From the NCBI RefSeq assembly GCF_905163445.1, contig NC_053193.1, positions 4,650,001 to 4,714,000 on the forward strand: DNA of 64,000 bases. Direction: 5' to 3'. Below are positions 53,103 to 64,000 of the stretch, in pieces. The notes under the pieces are model-generated. The model was not told the DNA's origin and did not search any database. It was given only the letters and a program-made list of their open reading frames with translations. The DNA comes from Pararge aegeria (taxonomy: Eukaryota > Arthropoda > Insecta > Lepidoptera > Nymphalidae). The stretch's first letter is position 1. Every line of letters starts with the position of its first letter. The translations under genes and the position numbers were made by a program.

Positions 53103-56100
53103 TGGACTGCTCACTGGCAGTGCTACACTAACGACTGGTGACCAGTGTTTCATGTTTCGCGTTCGGATCTTTATCTTTGTATTGCACCCATTATAAATTG
53201 AACCGTCTTTCCCATTTTACGCACTTAAAAACAAGTGAGCGTAGGTGTCAAAGACGCAGTTAAAAATATTTTGCTTGACTGTTATCTAGGACTAACTATT
53301 CATATCAATAATTGAGACATTGTTAATTTTTATTGCTATTATCTTTATTTCGTGCATTAACAGTTTTTAATTTGTCTGTTATATCAATCAAACTCGTATC
53401 AACACCAAATATTTCACAATATTTTTCGCATTTCAAAGTTTGGGTATAAAAGGAATGTTTTTTTATTATTTTTTTTAAATGATTCTAAAACAAAGTTGAT
53501 ACGTATGTGGTAATAAAAAAAATCTTCTGGAACCAATAAACGGAGTCCTTTCATAGCACTTTAATTTTTACCGTTTTCTCTTTTTCCTATGCAATCCCAC
53601 CGTAGGTACATTAGGTAGCTACCGAATTTTTCCAACGAGTTTGTTGAAAGCATATGCCAGTAGGAACTCTCTAACCCTAAGAGTAAACGTTTGCTTTTCT
53701 TTATTTAACTAGGTACCTCGTATTTTCGCTTTTACGGAGCCTATGATGAGGTATACGAAACATACCTACCTATAGAAAATATTTATGACATTTTGTGGGG
53801 AAATATTTTATATATTATTACTACAGAAAACTTAAATGTTGGAACTCGGAGAGTATTGTTATTTTTCTTTAGGCATATGCCGCGACTGCAGTAAAATTTT
53901 TCTCCTATCTTTCACATTCACCACGTCCAAAGTTACTTGTCTGTTGTTACTTAATTGAAGAAGGTTAAAGCCTATATTTTTTGACTCTTGCTATATTTTA
54001 TTCACGGAATTAGCAAAACTGGACTAAAACCTTTTGTTTTGGAAATTACTTAACGTTGGTAAATTAAAAGTATAATGTGCCTTGGTTTTAGGATCCTTTC
54101 ACGATTGAGCCACAAGTCTTGAATCAAAGACGACCTTAAGAAAGGGCGGAACTGTTTATTATGCTATTGGCAAGCGGCACCTACTCTACTACTACGATTT
54201 TAGACCTTGATAATAAACCTTGCTTCAATTTAAATTATCAACATTCAATTCAAATGAGTTATTTTATCTTGGCATTGGAGTTTGCATTAGTTACGTACGT
54301 ATTTATTGAGACAATTTATACTACTATAAAAGTTAATTATTTATTGGTTTAACGCGCCTATAATCTCTAAGGTGGGATTCTCGAGGAAGGCTGTAGGCTG
54401 TTTAATGGCTGCAACAAGATAAGTCACATAGAACGTCTTACAAAAAAGAATAGCTGATAAAAATCTGTAAGGTGTTACCGATTACTAGCTGTACTTACGT
54501 GGGATACTGCTAGTCTTACATAAAGTTAGAAATAGATAAGACCTGAAATTCAGGTATTGGTAATCAACAAATCTGTCAATTTAATTGATGCATAGTTTAA
54601 GACATTTGTATAGGGATAAACTCTAGGTAGGATCGGTTAAAGTAAAGTTAAAACCAAGTAGCCAATAGCAACACGCGAAGCTTCTTCTATAGGGCGTCCC
54701 AAGCCCAACTGAGGCCCTACTCTGAAATACTCTTCCCAAGCACGAAATTATTCAAAATATTGAATTGAACCTAGTAAACTTTTCAGGTACATACCTGAGA
54801 TGTTTATTTGTAGGCGTTTTGAGACTAAGAACATCACTTGGTGCAGATAGTTTTCAATGTTTATTTTGGCAGCACAGTAGACAAATCTTATGCCTCCTTC
54901 TGATTTCAGTGACTTTCTCTTCTCCATTTGCGGACCTTAGATTGGAACTGGAACTTTGTATCAGTGTTCATTGGAACTGCGTCTGTTCTCTTTGAAACTA
55001 AAACACTCAGGTATTCTTGGATCTACGATTTTACAAAGCCGAGGGAAAATTTTGGCGCAATTATAGTGGTAATGTACCCGAGATAATACATTACCTTGTA
55101 TATAGTATATAGTAATGTACTACCTCGAGTATGGTAAGTACCACGAGCTAAACATCGTGCAGTTCAAGAGAGCCTTATAAATTGAAAATAGACCTCACCT
55201 TGCTAGTCATCTTTACCTAGGGTGTGTTAAATAAAACCAGCATTTGAACAGTTAATATAAATATATTTCGAATTATTCAGAGGCTTCACAATATTCGGAA
55301 GAAGTATTTGACAGCGTTCATCCATCGAATTTGACGTTCGGCGCATTTGCCATACAATACATTTACGTTTCGTATAAAATGAACTGTACAAGCGGTTACG
55401 AAAAGCAGACACATGATTTATTGTCGTTCCATCTACCAAACCAGCGACGATAGCTTCTCAGAGAACCTTGTGGGTCCAGAGTCTGAAATTGTGTCCAGGG
55501 TCCACAATTGTATCGAGTCACCATAATTTCGCCAAGTTAACAATTATGTTTATCGTCCATTTTCCACAAATGTGCCCATTGTCCACAATTTTGTCCAGTG
55601 TACATTTTCACTGATATCTTAGCACTGCACTGCGTCTTCGCCATCACCTCAACGTCCTTACAATTAGACACAAATGTGGACAATCAACTTTAACAATTTG
55701 TTATATTCCTAAGTGAGTTCTGTTTTATTCTGTTGTCAAGTACGAAACCTAAAATTATCAGAACTGATCTGTTCGCTTTGTCACAGCCGATTTACTCAAA
55801 AACACAAAGGCGTGTATTTATATAAACACAGTGGCAGTTTTATTTGTGCGTGTTTCAATACGCTCTTGAGAATTCATTCTGTCGACATATTTCATAGTTT
55901 TATACTACACAATAATGTACTACATGCTAGAGAATAACATGTTGTCGCACTAACTTTGTGGTCCAATCTCTGAAGCGAGAGAACTTGAGAACTTAAAATT
56001 AATCGATTACATAATGTAAAATTCATTTAATACACGTAGACTTTGAAACGTCAAATCTGTACTAAATGAATTCCTTTGTGTTCAGACTGCGGATCACTGG

Positions 56101-56934
56101 AGCAACTAAAACAAAGCGAAGGTAACGCTAAATCTTCCAAAATGCGTCCTCACTGCGCAAACAAACAAAAGATTCTTGCTCATACTGGCATGTACATGTA
56201 AAAATGGCAAGCCGCCGCGGACTTAGGTAAAATTATTCTATGATATTATTGATGTCTTAGAACGGGGCATGTCTACTCTACTTTTAAGACTCACTGGTTA
56301 TGCATATATTATCACTGTTAGGTAGACGTAACGACAATATGTTGGTTATAAAATGTATTAGTAACAATGACATAACAATAAAAAAAGCTAACACCAATAA
56401 ATGTTCCGTCTGTTACAATAGACACTAGGGGAAAAAATTTCGACTAAAATGTATATGCGCTAACATACTAAGCGTTTAACTACATACTATATTAGAAATA
56501 AAATGACATATACAGAATACGACAGAATCATAATGTGATAGAAATGAAATCAGAAACATTTTCAGCATAGATATTTGCTGCGGCGTTTCCTTGTTAAGGT
56601 TAACGCACACAGTGACAGGGCGATACGCTGCACATGGCTTCGTAAAACGCTTCAGTGCGTTTTATTAATCAATAACAATTTGTAAAAATACCAGGTGTTG
56701 TGAAAGATATCACCGAAGTATTGGCGGATATGAAGTTAATGCATGGTTCTCACCGGAGGCATTCACTTCGTTTGATCGTTTATGACGCGAGCACAAGAAC
56801 GTCATCCAGTTACAATTATTCTCACTAGATGGCGTTTTCCATTCACACGCATTTAGTTTATTTACACGCGAACGAATACGTAAACGCATGTAGAATATCA
56901 CACACTAGGCACCCAGTTTGGTGAGTACGTAAAA

Positions 56935-57100
56935 ATTAATTCAAAATTCATTTCTTTCAAGTAGGCTCAGTTTATAAGCACTTTTGAAACGTCAATTCAG
57001 TCTGTTTTTAGTGACTCTAACAACGGTTTGGAAGGCAGATAAGAAGAGCCGGCCGGAAACTCAGCAGATTTCTCTTTTATAAGATCATTTTACAGTTTAC
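56935..57100 (+). repeat. Dispersed repeat, family E
   Basis: TCAAAATTCATTTCTTTCAA, AAGCACTTTTGAAACGTCAA, CAACGGTTTGGAAGGCAGAT, GGAAACTCAGCAGATT. Confidence 0.65.
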
Positions 57101-58381
57101 ATTCTATCTCAAAGTCTTCCGGGTGAAGGAATGTTTGATGCGCGAAAGAATGCTGTGATCACAAACAAAACAATTTAAAGAGTACTTAATAACGGATTCC
57201 TTTGTTGTATTTGCGTAAATGTTTGATTTGCGAATTACTGTTGGCGCGTATAAAACATTCGCGCAACGGATGCTCGCAACATGCAGATTGTGCAGCGAAT
57301 GCTCCCGTTGAGTACCATCCCTAACCACGTAGTGTTATATTTAAAAGAGATGACAGATTATTTTAGTCAATTGTAAATTAGTGCCATCCTTTTTCAACTG
57401 GAAAAGAAAACGCTATTTAAGACCTGTCAATTTAGTTTAAGAGTTGTACGTCAACGACGTAACAAGACGTTTAGAGGTGTACACGAACGACGTAACACGC
57501 CGTTTAAAAACTGAACTGTCAATGAAAATAATTTTCACAAAATATTATCATAGCATATCATAGTATATTTTACCTTAAACAATTGAAACTATATTGGTCG
57601 AATAATATTTTCTTATACATTTTCCAATAATATACACGATTAATATTTGCACAGCTTGAGCGGTTCTCTGTTTGAGAATTACACGCTCGGAATCATAAAT
57701 GGTCGTTTTTAAGCATCATAACATTGACGTCAGAGTAAAATGGACGTAATCACGTTGCTTTTCAGCTTAATGTCGTCCATGCTCTACAGTTAGCGCTCCT
57801 AATAGAATGTTCGAGAAATAAAAATTAGTTGTACAGAATACGACTTTAAATGGATATACATTAGATGCATCTTGCGTTGACAGAGTATATTGATAGTCGT
57901 AGAGGACTCTTCAGTTTTAAACAAGGTTTATACGTTTAATTTTACCCTGACGATTCCTAGCGTGCAAATCTCATATAAAGATTCCTGTTAATGTTTTGTA
58001 GTTTTTTACCCAGTCGTACAAAACAGCTAATAAAAAAGATTTACATCGTTATAAACTGCCAAAACATGTGAAAAGCAAAGTGAGTGAGCTCACTCAGTTG
58101 TCATTAGCGCGTGTCAACAATGGCGGATATATTTGAACACGCGGTGTCACTTAGAATGTGGTATACATGGTTATTGGTATTTCGGTGCCGGATTAAATCA
58201 TAAAACGAAACAACAAGGCAAACAAAAATAAAGCATTTAAATTATTTTACTTTCACATAATTTTATATTATATAATAAACTACTAAGATTGTGCGACTGG
58301 GTAAAAATACGCACCTCCTTAACTTAATTCGAAAAATCGTTTTGTTCATATATGTTTACGGGGACATTCTTATCGTCCTAA

Positions 58382-58396
58382 CCCCCCCCCCCCCCC
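58382..58396 (+). repeat. Poly(C) run of 15
   Basis: Uninterrupted C15 in an AT-rich context; possibly length-polymorphic or error-prone. Confidence 0.95.
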
Positions 58397-59284
58397 ATCT
58401 TGATGCTATGGAAAGTGATTTTGGGTACATAATCCAATCAGCTCAGTATACTAAAAATAATAACAAACAATTTTTTGGTACACAGAATGTCCGTTACGAT
58501 AAATAATAGCGGCGTTGCGCTGCGTCAGTCGAATTTCTTGAAAACAGGGTGTTTTTTAATTCAAAAAATATCACACAGATTTAAAAAAAAAATTCAATGT
58601 TCAGAAGGTGCGTAGTTAATTTAAAGAGACTTTTAAATCTGCTCCAATAGATTAAATATTCTGAAAGGTTCATACAAAAATATGTTCGATAATCGATATT
58701 AGATATTACTTATTTCAGGACACCACATAATAAAATATAGGTTATTGACATAGGTACTAGTTAGCGCACAGGTAATGAAAAAAGTTTTTAATAAATTTTA
58801 ATGTAATAATTCCTTTATTAATGATAGCAAATACACATACCAACTAATATGTATAAAAAACGTGTGATCGAAGCGCCCTATTTAAATGTTTCCTAGATAT
58901 AAAAAATGCAACACCATAGTAAATGGCGCGATCACTTACAGTTTAGTTTTTTTTTAATAATACTAAAATTACCGTTATTTACATGCCGTTCCTTCTAAAT
59001 ATTTGCATCTGAACAATACATTTAAAACCTTATTAGCTAAGTACCTATTTTGTGCAATTGTTTATGCTTTCGAAAGGAAATCAAAGCGGCTAAGATTCCA
59101 TTTTCAAATATTTTATTATTATTATTAATAATAATAAATGGCATCGATGTGTCGATAGTAAATGCTATAACAATTGCACATACCTTAGCGTGTTTACGTG
59201 TACTAACTTTTAATTATTTTAGGAGTGGATTTAGACAGTAATTAACCTACACCTAAGGTTATTTCCACACTATCATATTCTTTA

Positions 59285-59475
59285 TATCGGTCATGTTAAA
59301 AGGCTACCCGGCTAAGTTTTTTGTGGGCTCTTTTTAGACCAGGGCGCGTTTGGAACATTCCGTAGCTTTATGTTTAAGTTGGCGAACGAAGTTATCACCG
59401 CCCCCTTATATATATTTATGAACGCTTCATAAGTGCCTGTGATAGGCCTACATTAACAAAGAAATTTTGATTTTA
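59285..59475 (-). repeat. Dispersed repeat, family F, reverse
   Basis: CCGGCTAAGTTTTTTGTGGG, GGCGAACGAAGTTATCACCG, GAACGCTTCATAAGTGCCTG, TGTGATAGGCCTACATTAA: an antiparallel copy of 19555-19745. Confidence 0.7.
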
Positions 59476-59507
59476 AATTTGAAAATTTGGTCAAAATATT
59501 TCCATAA

Positions 59508-59815
59508 ATTTAAAAAAAAAAAAAAAAAAAGCACCTGGCACTCTCCATTGTCTCACTCCCATAGTCTGATGTGACGGCGGCACCGACCCGAACAGATAGA
59601 GATAAGGTACAGGACCCTAAACTTTAGGTGTTCAACGAGACAGAAGGTTGATACACCGTCAATTTGCAAATGCCGGACTGGTATTAAGAATTTCTTGATA
59701 GAAAATACCCAATATTCCACCGGCCCGACTCAAGGATCGAACTCAGGGCCTCGCGATCTGCAGTCGAACATGCAAACCACTGTACCAACGAGGCAGTTTA
59801 GCGTAGCGATATCGA
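59508..59815 (-). mobile_element. tRNA-derived SINE (family C), full length, with T-run end
   Basis: The minus strand begins CTGCCTCGTTGGTACAGTGG (A box) and continues GCGAGGCCCTGAGTTCGATC (B box), then a ~230-bp body to GAGAGTGCCAGGTGC and a T run at 59512-59530, which would act as a Pol III terminator. A related relic is near 52310-52400. Confidence 0.75.
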
Positions 59816-60894
59816 TTATGCTAATGTGGAAATACCCTATCAGTTAAAAGCAATCAAAACGTCAGTTCAAGTGTCGATAAGACAATTAAAATGTTATTTA
59901 GGCGTAATATGAAAACAAAAAGGCCGTTAACGTCAATTAAAGGCTAAACCCATTATCACATTTTTTTTTTTTTTTTTAAGAAAAATGTCTCCCAAAGACT
60001 ATGCGACAATTTAGAAAAGTCCTAAATTGGTCGCTAATAGCTTAACTTAATAATTGTGCGGCATTTCACAGTAACCTTTAGAAGTTTTTATAAGACTTGA
60101 ATAATATAGCTTGTTTGATGATAATATGGACATTTTAGAAAAAAATTTTTTTTTTTTATTTATACAGCTATTTGGGACGTTTTTCTTTACAGTGTGACAA
60201 ATTAAAAGATTGAATTTTAAATACATTCAAACATTAAATGAAGGTAAGGTTTTTTTTAAATGTAATATTTTTTTAAAACTAGATAAATCATTTTTTGTTT
60301 AGGCGTTCCAGAAAAAATATTTAATAAAAAACTTACGAGTCACTGATGGTAAATAAATAACTGTGATTGGCAAAACCATCTCAATTTTAACATTTCATTG
60401 AAAAAAATAGTTTGCAAATGTCTGAATATATCATTAAGAATTATTATTTATCTGGTATAGTTTATAACAAAAAGTACAGTTACACTCATTAATAAAATAA
60501 AAGAATATGATAACTTTAAAAACATAACACATCGAATTTTATTACTTTATTTAAAAAAAAAATTTGGCTATCAGACAATACGGTACGCTGTAATTTATAG
60601 TTTATTAATGATTAAAAATGACGCTGATAATTAATGTACAAGTTATCATCAAAACAATTGTTTAATTAAATTGCATTCATCTGTCTCTCTAGCTAGCTAA
60701 CTTCGATATGTATCTAACGCAGTTCACGGGTGCTAAAGTATTGGGCGTAGATTTAAAGCGATCTCCAAACAGAGGCGGCGGCGATAACAGTCGCGGTCGC
60801 GGTCAAATTGGCAGGGTATACAGATAATAACGTCGTAATTTCGTAACAGTAACCTCGTTTAACCATAAATATCGTCATTAAATTCAAAATACAG

Positions 60895-61205
60895 AATTTA
60901 AATTCAAATTAAAAATTCATTCATTCCTGGTAGGCCTAGTTTATAAGCACTTTGGAAACATTAAATCGGTCCGATGCCCAACCAGTCTCACAACTTGGTC
61001 TTATCTCATAGGAAAAAGATTTAAAGCAAAGACCCAAAACACTGTTCCTTTGCAGATTATTGAAAAGATTTCATATTTGATATAATAACCGACATCCGGT
61101 AGAATCTGCCTTCCGAACCGGTGGTAGAGTCACTACACACAGACAGACTTGACGTTTCAAAAGTGCTTATATTAGGCCTACTTGAAATAAATGAATTTTT
61201 AATTA
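60895..61205. repeat. Two family-E repeats in inverted orientation
   Basis: Plus copy at about 60895-60970 (AAAAATTCATTCATTCCTGG, GTTTATAAGCACTTTGGAAA). Minus copy at about 61085-61205 (CCGGTAGAATCTGCCTTCCG, GACTTGACGTTTCAAAAGTG). They face each other across about 115 bp. Confidence 0.6.
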
Positions 61206-62817
61206 TGACACCAATGGCTGACACGTGACAAGTAATAATGATTGATAGTTAGTATAAAAACCACATCATCCACTGGCTTTGCCAACGACCGTAGATAAAA
61301 CCGACCGCAATAGACCGCTGACCGCTGATGTAAACTAACAAGCCCTGGCTGACCGACACTGCGACCGCTGCCGCTACCGCCATCGCCCGTGTTTTAGGTA
61401 CGCTTAATATGTGAAACGCGAATAGCCTAATAAATAACATTAAAACACATGAAATATGTTGGCAACAATAATTTTTACTGCTACTTTGTGCCTATTAATT
61501 ACATAAAAACATTATAATTACAAAAACAACATGGTTAATTTCCAATTTAATTCAATAAGCTGTTGTTTTTCGAAAATTAAAAAAAAATCTTAACTTCTAA
61601 TATATAATTTTAACGTAAACAGTACCGTTAATTTGGGTAACTTTGCTTTTAACGTTAACTTTGATCGTCTAAGAGAATTTGGTTTATTTTTCAAGTTGTA
61701 CCTAAATGTATGCAAGCTATGATTAAATTGATCTTTATACTGACTGATAAACATTGTAACTACTAAACTATTTTAGATGTGATTCAGATTCATATGCTAA
61801 CAGTTCGTAAGAGTTATATTGGGAACTTTGTAGTGGAAATAAAATTTAATCTATTTTATGAATGAATGAATGAATGAATATTTTTTATTGCACACCACAA
61901 AAAGTGCTAAAAAAAATAGAAAAGTTTATATTATCTTCGTATCTAGAATTGTTTAATGAAAAAATTGTGTAAATCGAATACTGTTACCACAAAAAATACC
62001 TTAATTACCCAAATAATTTCATTTTGTGACAATCCAACACGGATGACACTAGGGGCATCAGCTAGTTGATAAAACTAGACAAGAACCTTTCTCATTTATG
62101 CATTACAGAAAAATACCAAAGTTACCCAAATTAACAATAACTATTATAGCATACAATAATTGCATTAAAAAATACACATTACATATACGAAAGTTTAAAT
62201 ATTTATATAACATTTTTTGCGAATACTGTGTATGTACTTACAGACACCTAATAATTAATGAAATACAACAATTATTGGGAACAAAAATAAGCAATAATAA
62301 ATCGAAAAATATAATCTCTGTCTAACACAAAAATTTCAACAATTCCACATTTAAACACCAACGCACCAAAGAGGATTTTTTTTATATGTTATCGATGCTA
62401 AAACAAAAATGGCGACGTAAGGTGTTCAAGCAACAGTGTAGGAATGTATTTTAAATAGTAAAAGTCGCGTTAGAAAAAGCACCCAAATATGAATTATACT
62501 CGATAAAAAAACCTGATAATATGTTCCCTTATTATACAAAGATGTCACTTAGCCATAGACAACTGTCAAATGTCAGTGTCGTTCCACAGATTATACAAAA
62601 GCGTTTACATTAGCTCACTCACACCAACCCACGTGACATTTAAATGATGCGTATTTTAACAGTTAAGAATTAACATCTATTGTATTGCATCTGATTGCAG
62701 TCCATATTTTTAGTTCATACAGCACTCTGGTGGTAAAATAGAAGACGGATTGTTTGGTGCGCTAAATTTCATAATAGCTAGGCTGTTTACACTGGCGTCG
62801 AGCTTCGTTCACTCTCT

Positions 62818-63296
62818 CTGAAATAAAAACTTATGTTAGAGAATATGAAATTAAGCTATAACATCATAACCCTCACAGCCTTTTTGTACTGTATAAAAAT
62901 TCAAATTCAAAATTTAAGTTGACTTATATTTACTTTGCTGTACAATTTTTATTCTGTACAATCGGTTCGGAAGGCAGAGTCTACCGAGAAGACCCGTGTT
63001 ACAAACACACAGACATTAATTTTCAAAGTTAATATAAGTCAACGTAAATTTTGAATTTGAATTTTTGTACTGTACAGCGATGCTGACTCTACAATCGGTT
63101 CCGAAGGCACAGTCTACCGAGAAAATGCCGGCAAGAAGCTCAGCTGTTGATCTTTTCCAACTACCATAATTCACAATTTAACATTAATATTTCTATAAAT
63201 ATTAAATTTTATAAAAATTTATGAATTATTTATTTTTTGCGTTGCGCTTTTTTGTAATCAATGTATTTAATTACAATAGTAAATGGGAGTACTTAC
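62818..63296 (-). other. Probable intron in the Rac 3'UTR
   Basis: Eighteen bases after the Rac stop codon the minus strand has a consensus donor (CAGG|GTAAGT, G at 63296). A pyrimidine-rich acceptor TTTTTATTTCAG ends at 62818. This would put a 3'UTR exon from 62817 leftward. Supported by splice-site quality only. Confidence 0.45.
63000..63180 (+). repeat. Dispersed repeat, family E, rearranged
   Basis: TACAATCGGTTCCGAAGGCA and CGGCAAGAAGCTCAGCTGTT, with a partial duplicate of the same block at 62955-62998, and flanking inverted segments. Confidence 0.55.
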
Positions 63297-63314
63297 CCTG
63301 ACGCGTCGCAATCC

Positions 63315-63470
63315 TTACAGTATCGAACACTTCCGCTTCACCTTGACCGGCTGTACGGGACACAGCACGGCGCGGATCGCCTCGTCGAATACCGTCTTCA
63401 GCCCCTTCTGGGTCAGCGCGGAACATTCTAGGTATTTCACTGCGCCGATTTCCTTGGACATGCCTAGGCC
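63315..63470 (-). CDS. Rac-family Rho GTPase, last coding exon (5'-partial)
   Basis: Rac-type GTPases cycle GTP/GDP at membranes to control actin. This exon encodes the last 51 residues, from GLGMSKEIGAVKYLECSALT (with the SAL nucleotide-binding motif) through QKGLKTVFDEAIRAVLCPVQ to a basic KVKRK stretch and the CAAX box CSIL. The terminal Leu predicts geranylgeranylation. The acceptor at 63471-63472 is phase 0, exactly where Rac genes continue after YPQ. Upstream exons with the P-loop and switch regions lie right of the window. It could be Rac1, Rac2 or Mig-2-like (Mtl); the C-terminal tail alone does not separate them. Confidence 0.93.
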   Translation of the reverse strand, partial: GLGMSKEIGAVKYLECSALTQKGLKTVFDEAIRAVLCPVQPVKVKRKCSIL

Positions 63471-63589
63471 CTGCAAAAAAAGAATATACAACGTATAAAT
63501 AAGAACCTCAATAATACTTCAGAGGCTTTAGAGGTACATTATTTATTGTCTCTGAGACTTATACTAGCATAACAAAAAAAATCAAGTGA

Positions 63590-63644
63590 CTTGTAAAGTA
63601 GAAAAAAAAAAAAAGTACAATTTATTTTTTCTACTTTACAAGTT
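63590..63644. repeat. Short inverted repeat
   Basis: ACTTGTAAAGTAGAAAAAA and its inverse TTTTTTCTACTTTACAAGT across an A-rich spacer, in the Rac intron upstream of the last coding exon. Confidence 0.75.
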
Positions 63645-63784
63645 AGCCCTTGAATGCAATCTCACCAGGTGTTAAGTGATGATGCAGTCTAAGATGGAAG
63701 CGTGCTTACCTGTTAGGGAGTATGGCAAACATATTTAATCCACACCCCTAATCGGTTTCTACGCGACATTATACCTGAACACTA

Positions 63785-63855
63785 GCTTATCGCCAGGTCT
63801 AACTCAGGGTGGTAACTAGCCCCGTCCAAAGCCATCCAGACCAGACAACAGAAAA
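63785..63855 (-). repeat. SINE relic with ACCAGACAA end motif
   Basis: CCAGGTCTAACTCAGGGTGG, CCCGTCCAAAGCCATCCAGA, CCAGACAAC. Related to the relic near 2600-2720. Confidence 0.4.
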
Positions 63856-64000
63856 GTCAAAATAATGTATTCCCATATCGATAGTATTAATATTTTTACT
63901 TTCTATCATTTATTCTTTCTCATTTTTTTTAAATTCTTAACAATGCTTAAAAATAAAATCAAAAAACACTATTAAAAATTTATAAAAATTACTAATTAGT

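Larger units (their letters stand above)
53003..62817. other. Long non-coding stretch: DPYD upstream region, intergenic sequence and possible Rac 3'UTR
   Basis: No spliceable coding exons were seen on either strand over almost 10 kb. Contents: AT-rich unique sequence, a poly(C) run, a SINE with a T-run tail (59508-59815), family E and F repeats, and LINE tails. The right end (around 62817) probably contains a 3'UTR exon of the Rac gene. How far that UTR runs left is not determinable here. Confidence 0.55.

Noticed and set aside
54765..54995. 76-residue frame in the region upstream of DPYD
   Set aside because: No homology, no splice or promoter context, and AT-rich surroundings with similar frames on both strands.
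1..64000. CRISPR arrays, bacterial operons or phage-like modules
   Set aside because: None present. Introns, SINEs and gene content show a nuclear animal genome.

Overview
This is an AT-rich eukaryotic nuclear window, almost certainly from a lepidopteran (butterfly or moth). The reasons are GT-AG introns in every gene, insect-type orthologues, and heavy loading with tRNA-derived SINEs, RTE- and Jockey-type LINE fragments, hAT-like MITEs and Helitron-like relics of the kinds familiar from Lepidoptera. The species cannot be fixed from the sequence alone.

Layout. (1) 366-12054, plus strand: eight 3' exons of a multiple inositol polyphosphate phosphatase (MINPP1-like) gene whose first exon(s) lie left of the window. 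Both catalytic motifs of the family are altered, and the introns are full of nested mobile elements. (2) 12055-18907: intergenic, only repeats and relics seen. (3) 18908-27299, minus strand: a complete 8-exon gene for RNA polymerase III subunit RPC5 (POLR3E). An intragenic tandem duplication covers the exon 3/exon 4 area. (4) 27300-27922: a short divergent intergenic space that holds a near-perfect 286-bp hairpin. (5) 27923-28632, plus strand: a 3-exon gene for a small multi-pass membrane protein of unknown function, followed by a broken tandem paralogue at 29881-30178. (6) 30316-31623, plus strand: a single-exon GT10 fucosyltransferase of the FUT10/FUT11 type. (7) 31725-53002, minus strand: a complete 22-exon dihydropyrimidine dehydrogenase gene (DPYD; 1028 aa reconstructed), converging tail-to-tail with the fucosyltransferase, stop codons about 100 bp apart. 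(8) 53003-62817: intergenic sequence and/or Rac 3'UTR. (9) 63315-63470, minus strand: the last coding exon of a Rac-family small GTPase with CAAX box CSIL. The rest of that gene lies right of the window.

The genes are unrelated housekeeping or signalling functions: inositol phosphate/phosphatase family, Pol III transcription, protein fucosylation, pyrimidine catabolism and a Rho GTPase. There is no operon-like logic. All exon joins for POLR3E, DPYD, the membrane protein and MINPP were checked by hand for GT/AG borders and for reading-frame continuity.

The observations most worth following are the 139-bp-arm hairpin 23 bp upstream of a start codon; the MINPP-like protein with both catalytic motifs altered; the POLR3E duplication in which each copy seems to have kept a different functional exon; the tandem pair of 430-bp terminal-inverted-repeat elements; and the orphan membrane-protein gene with its decayed tandem copy.
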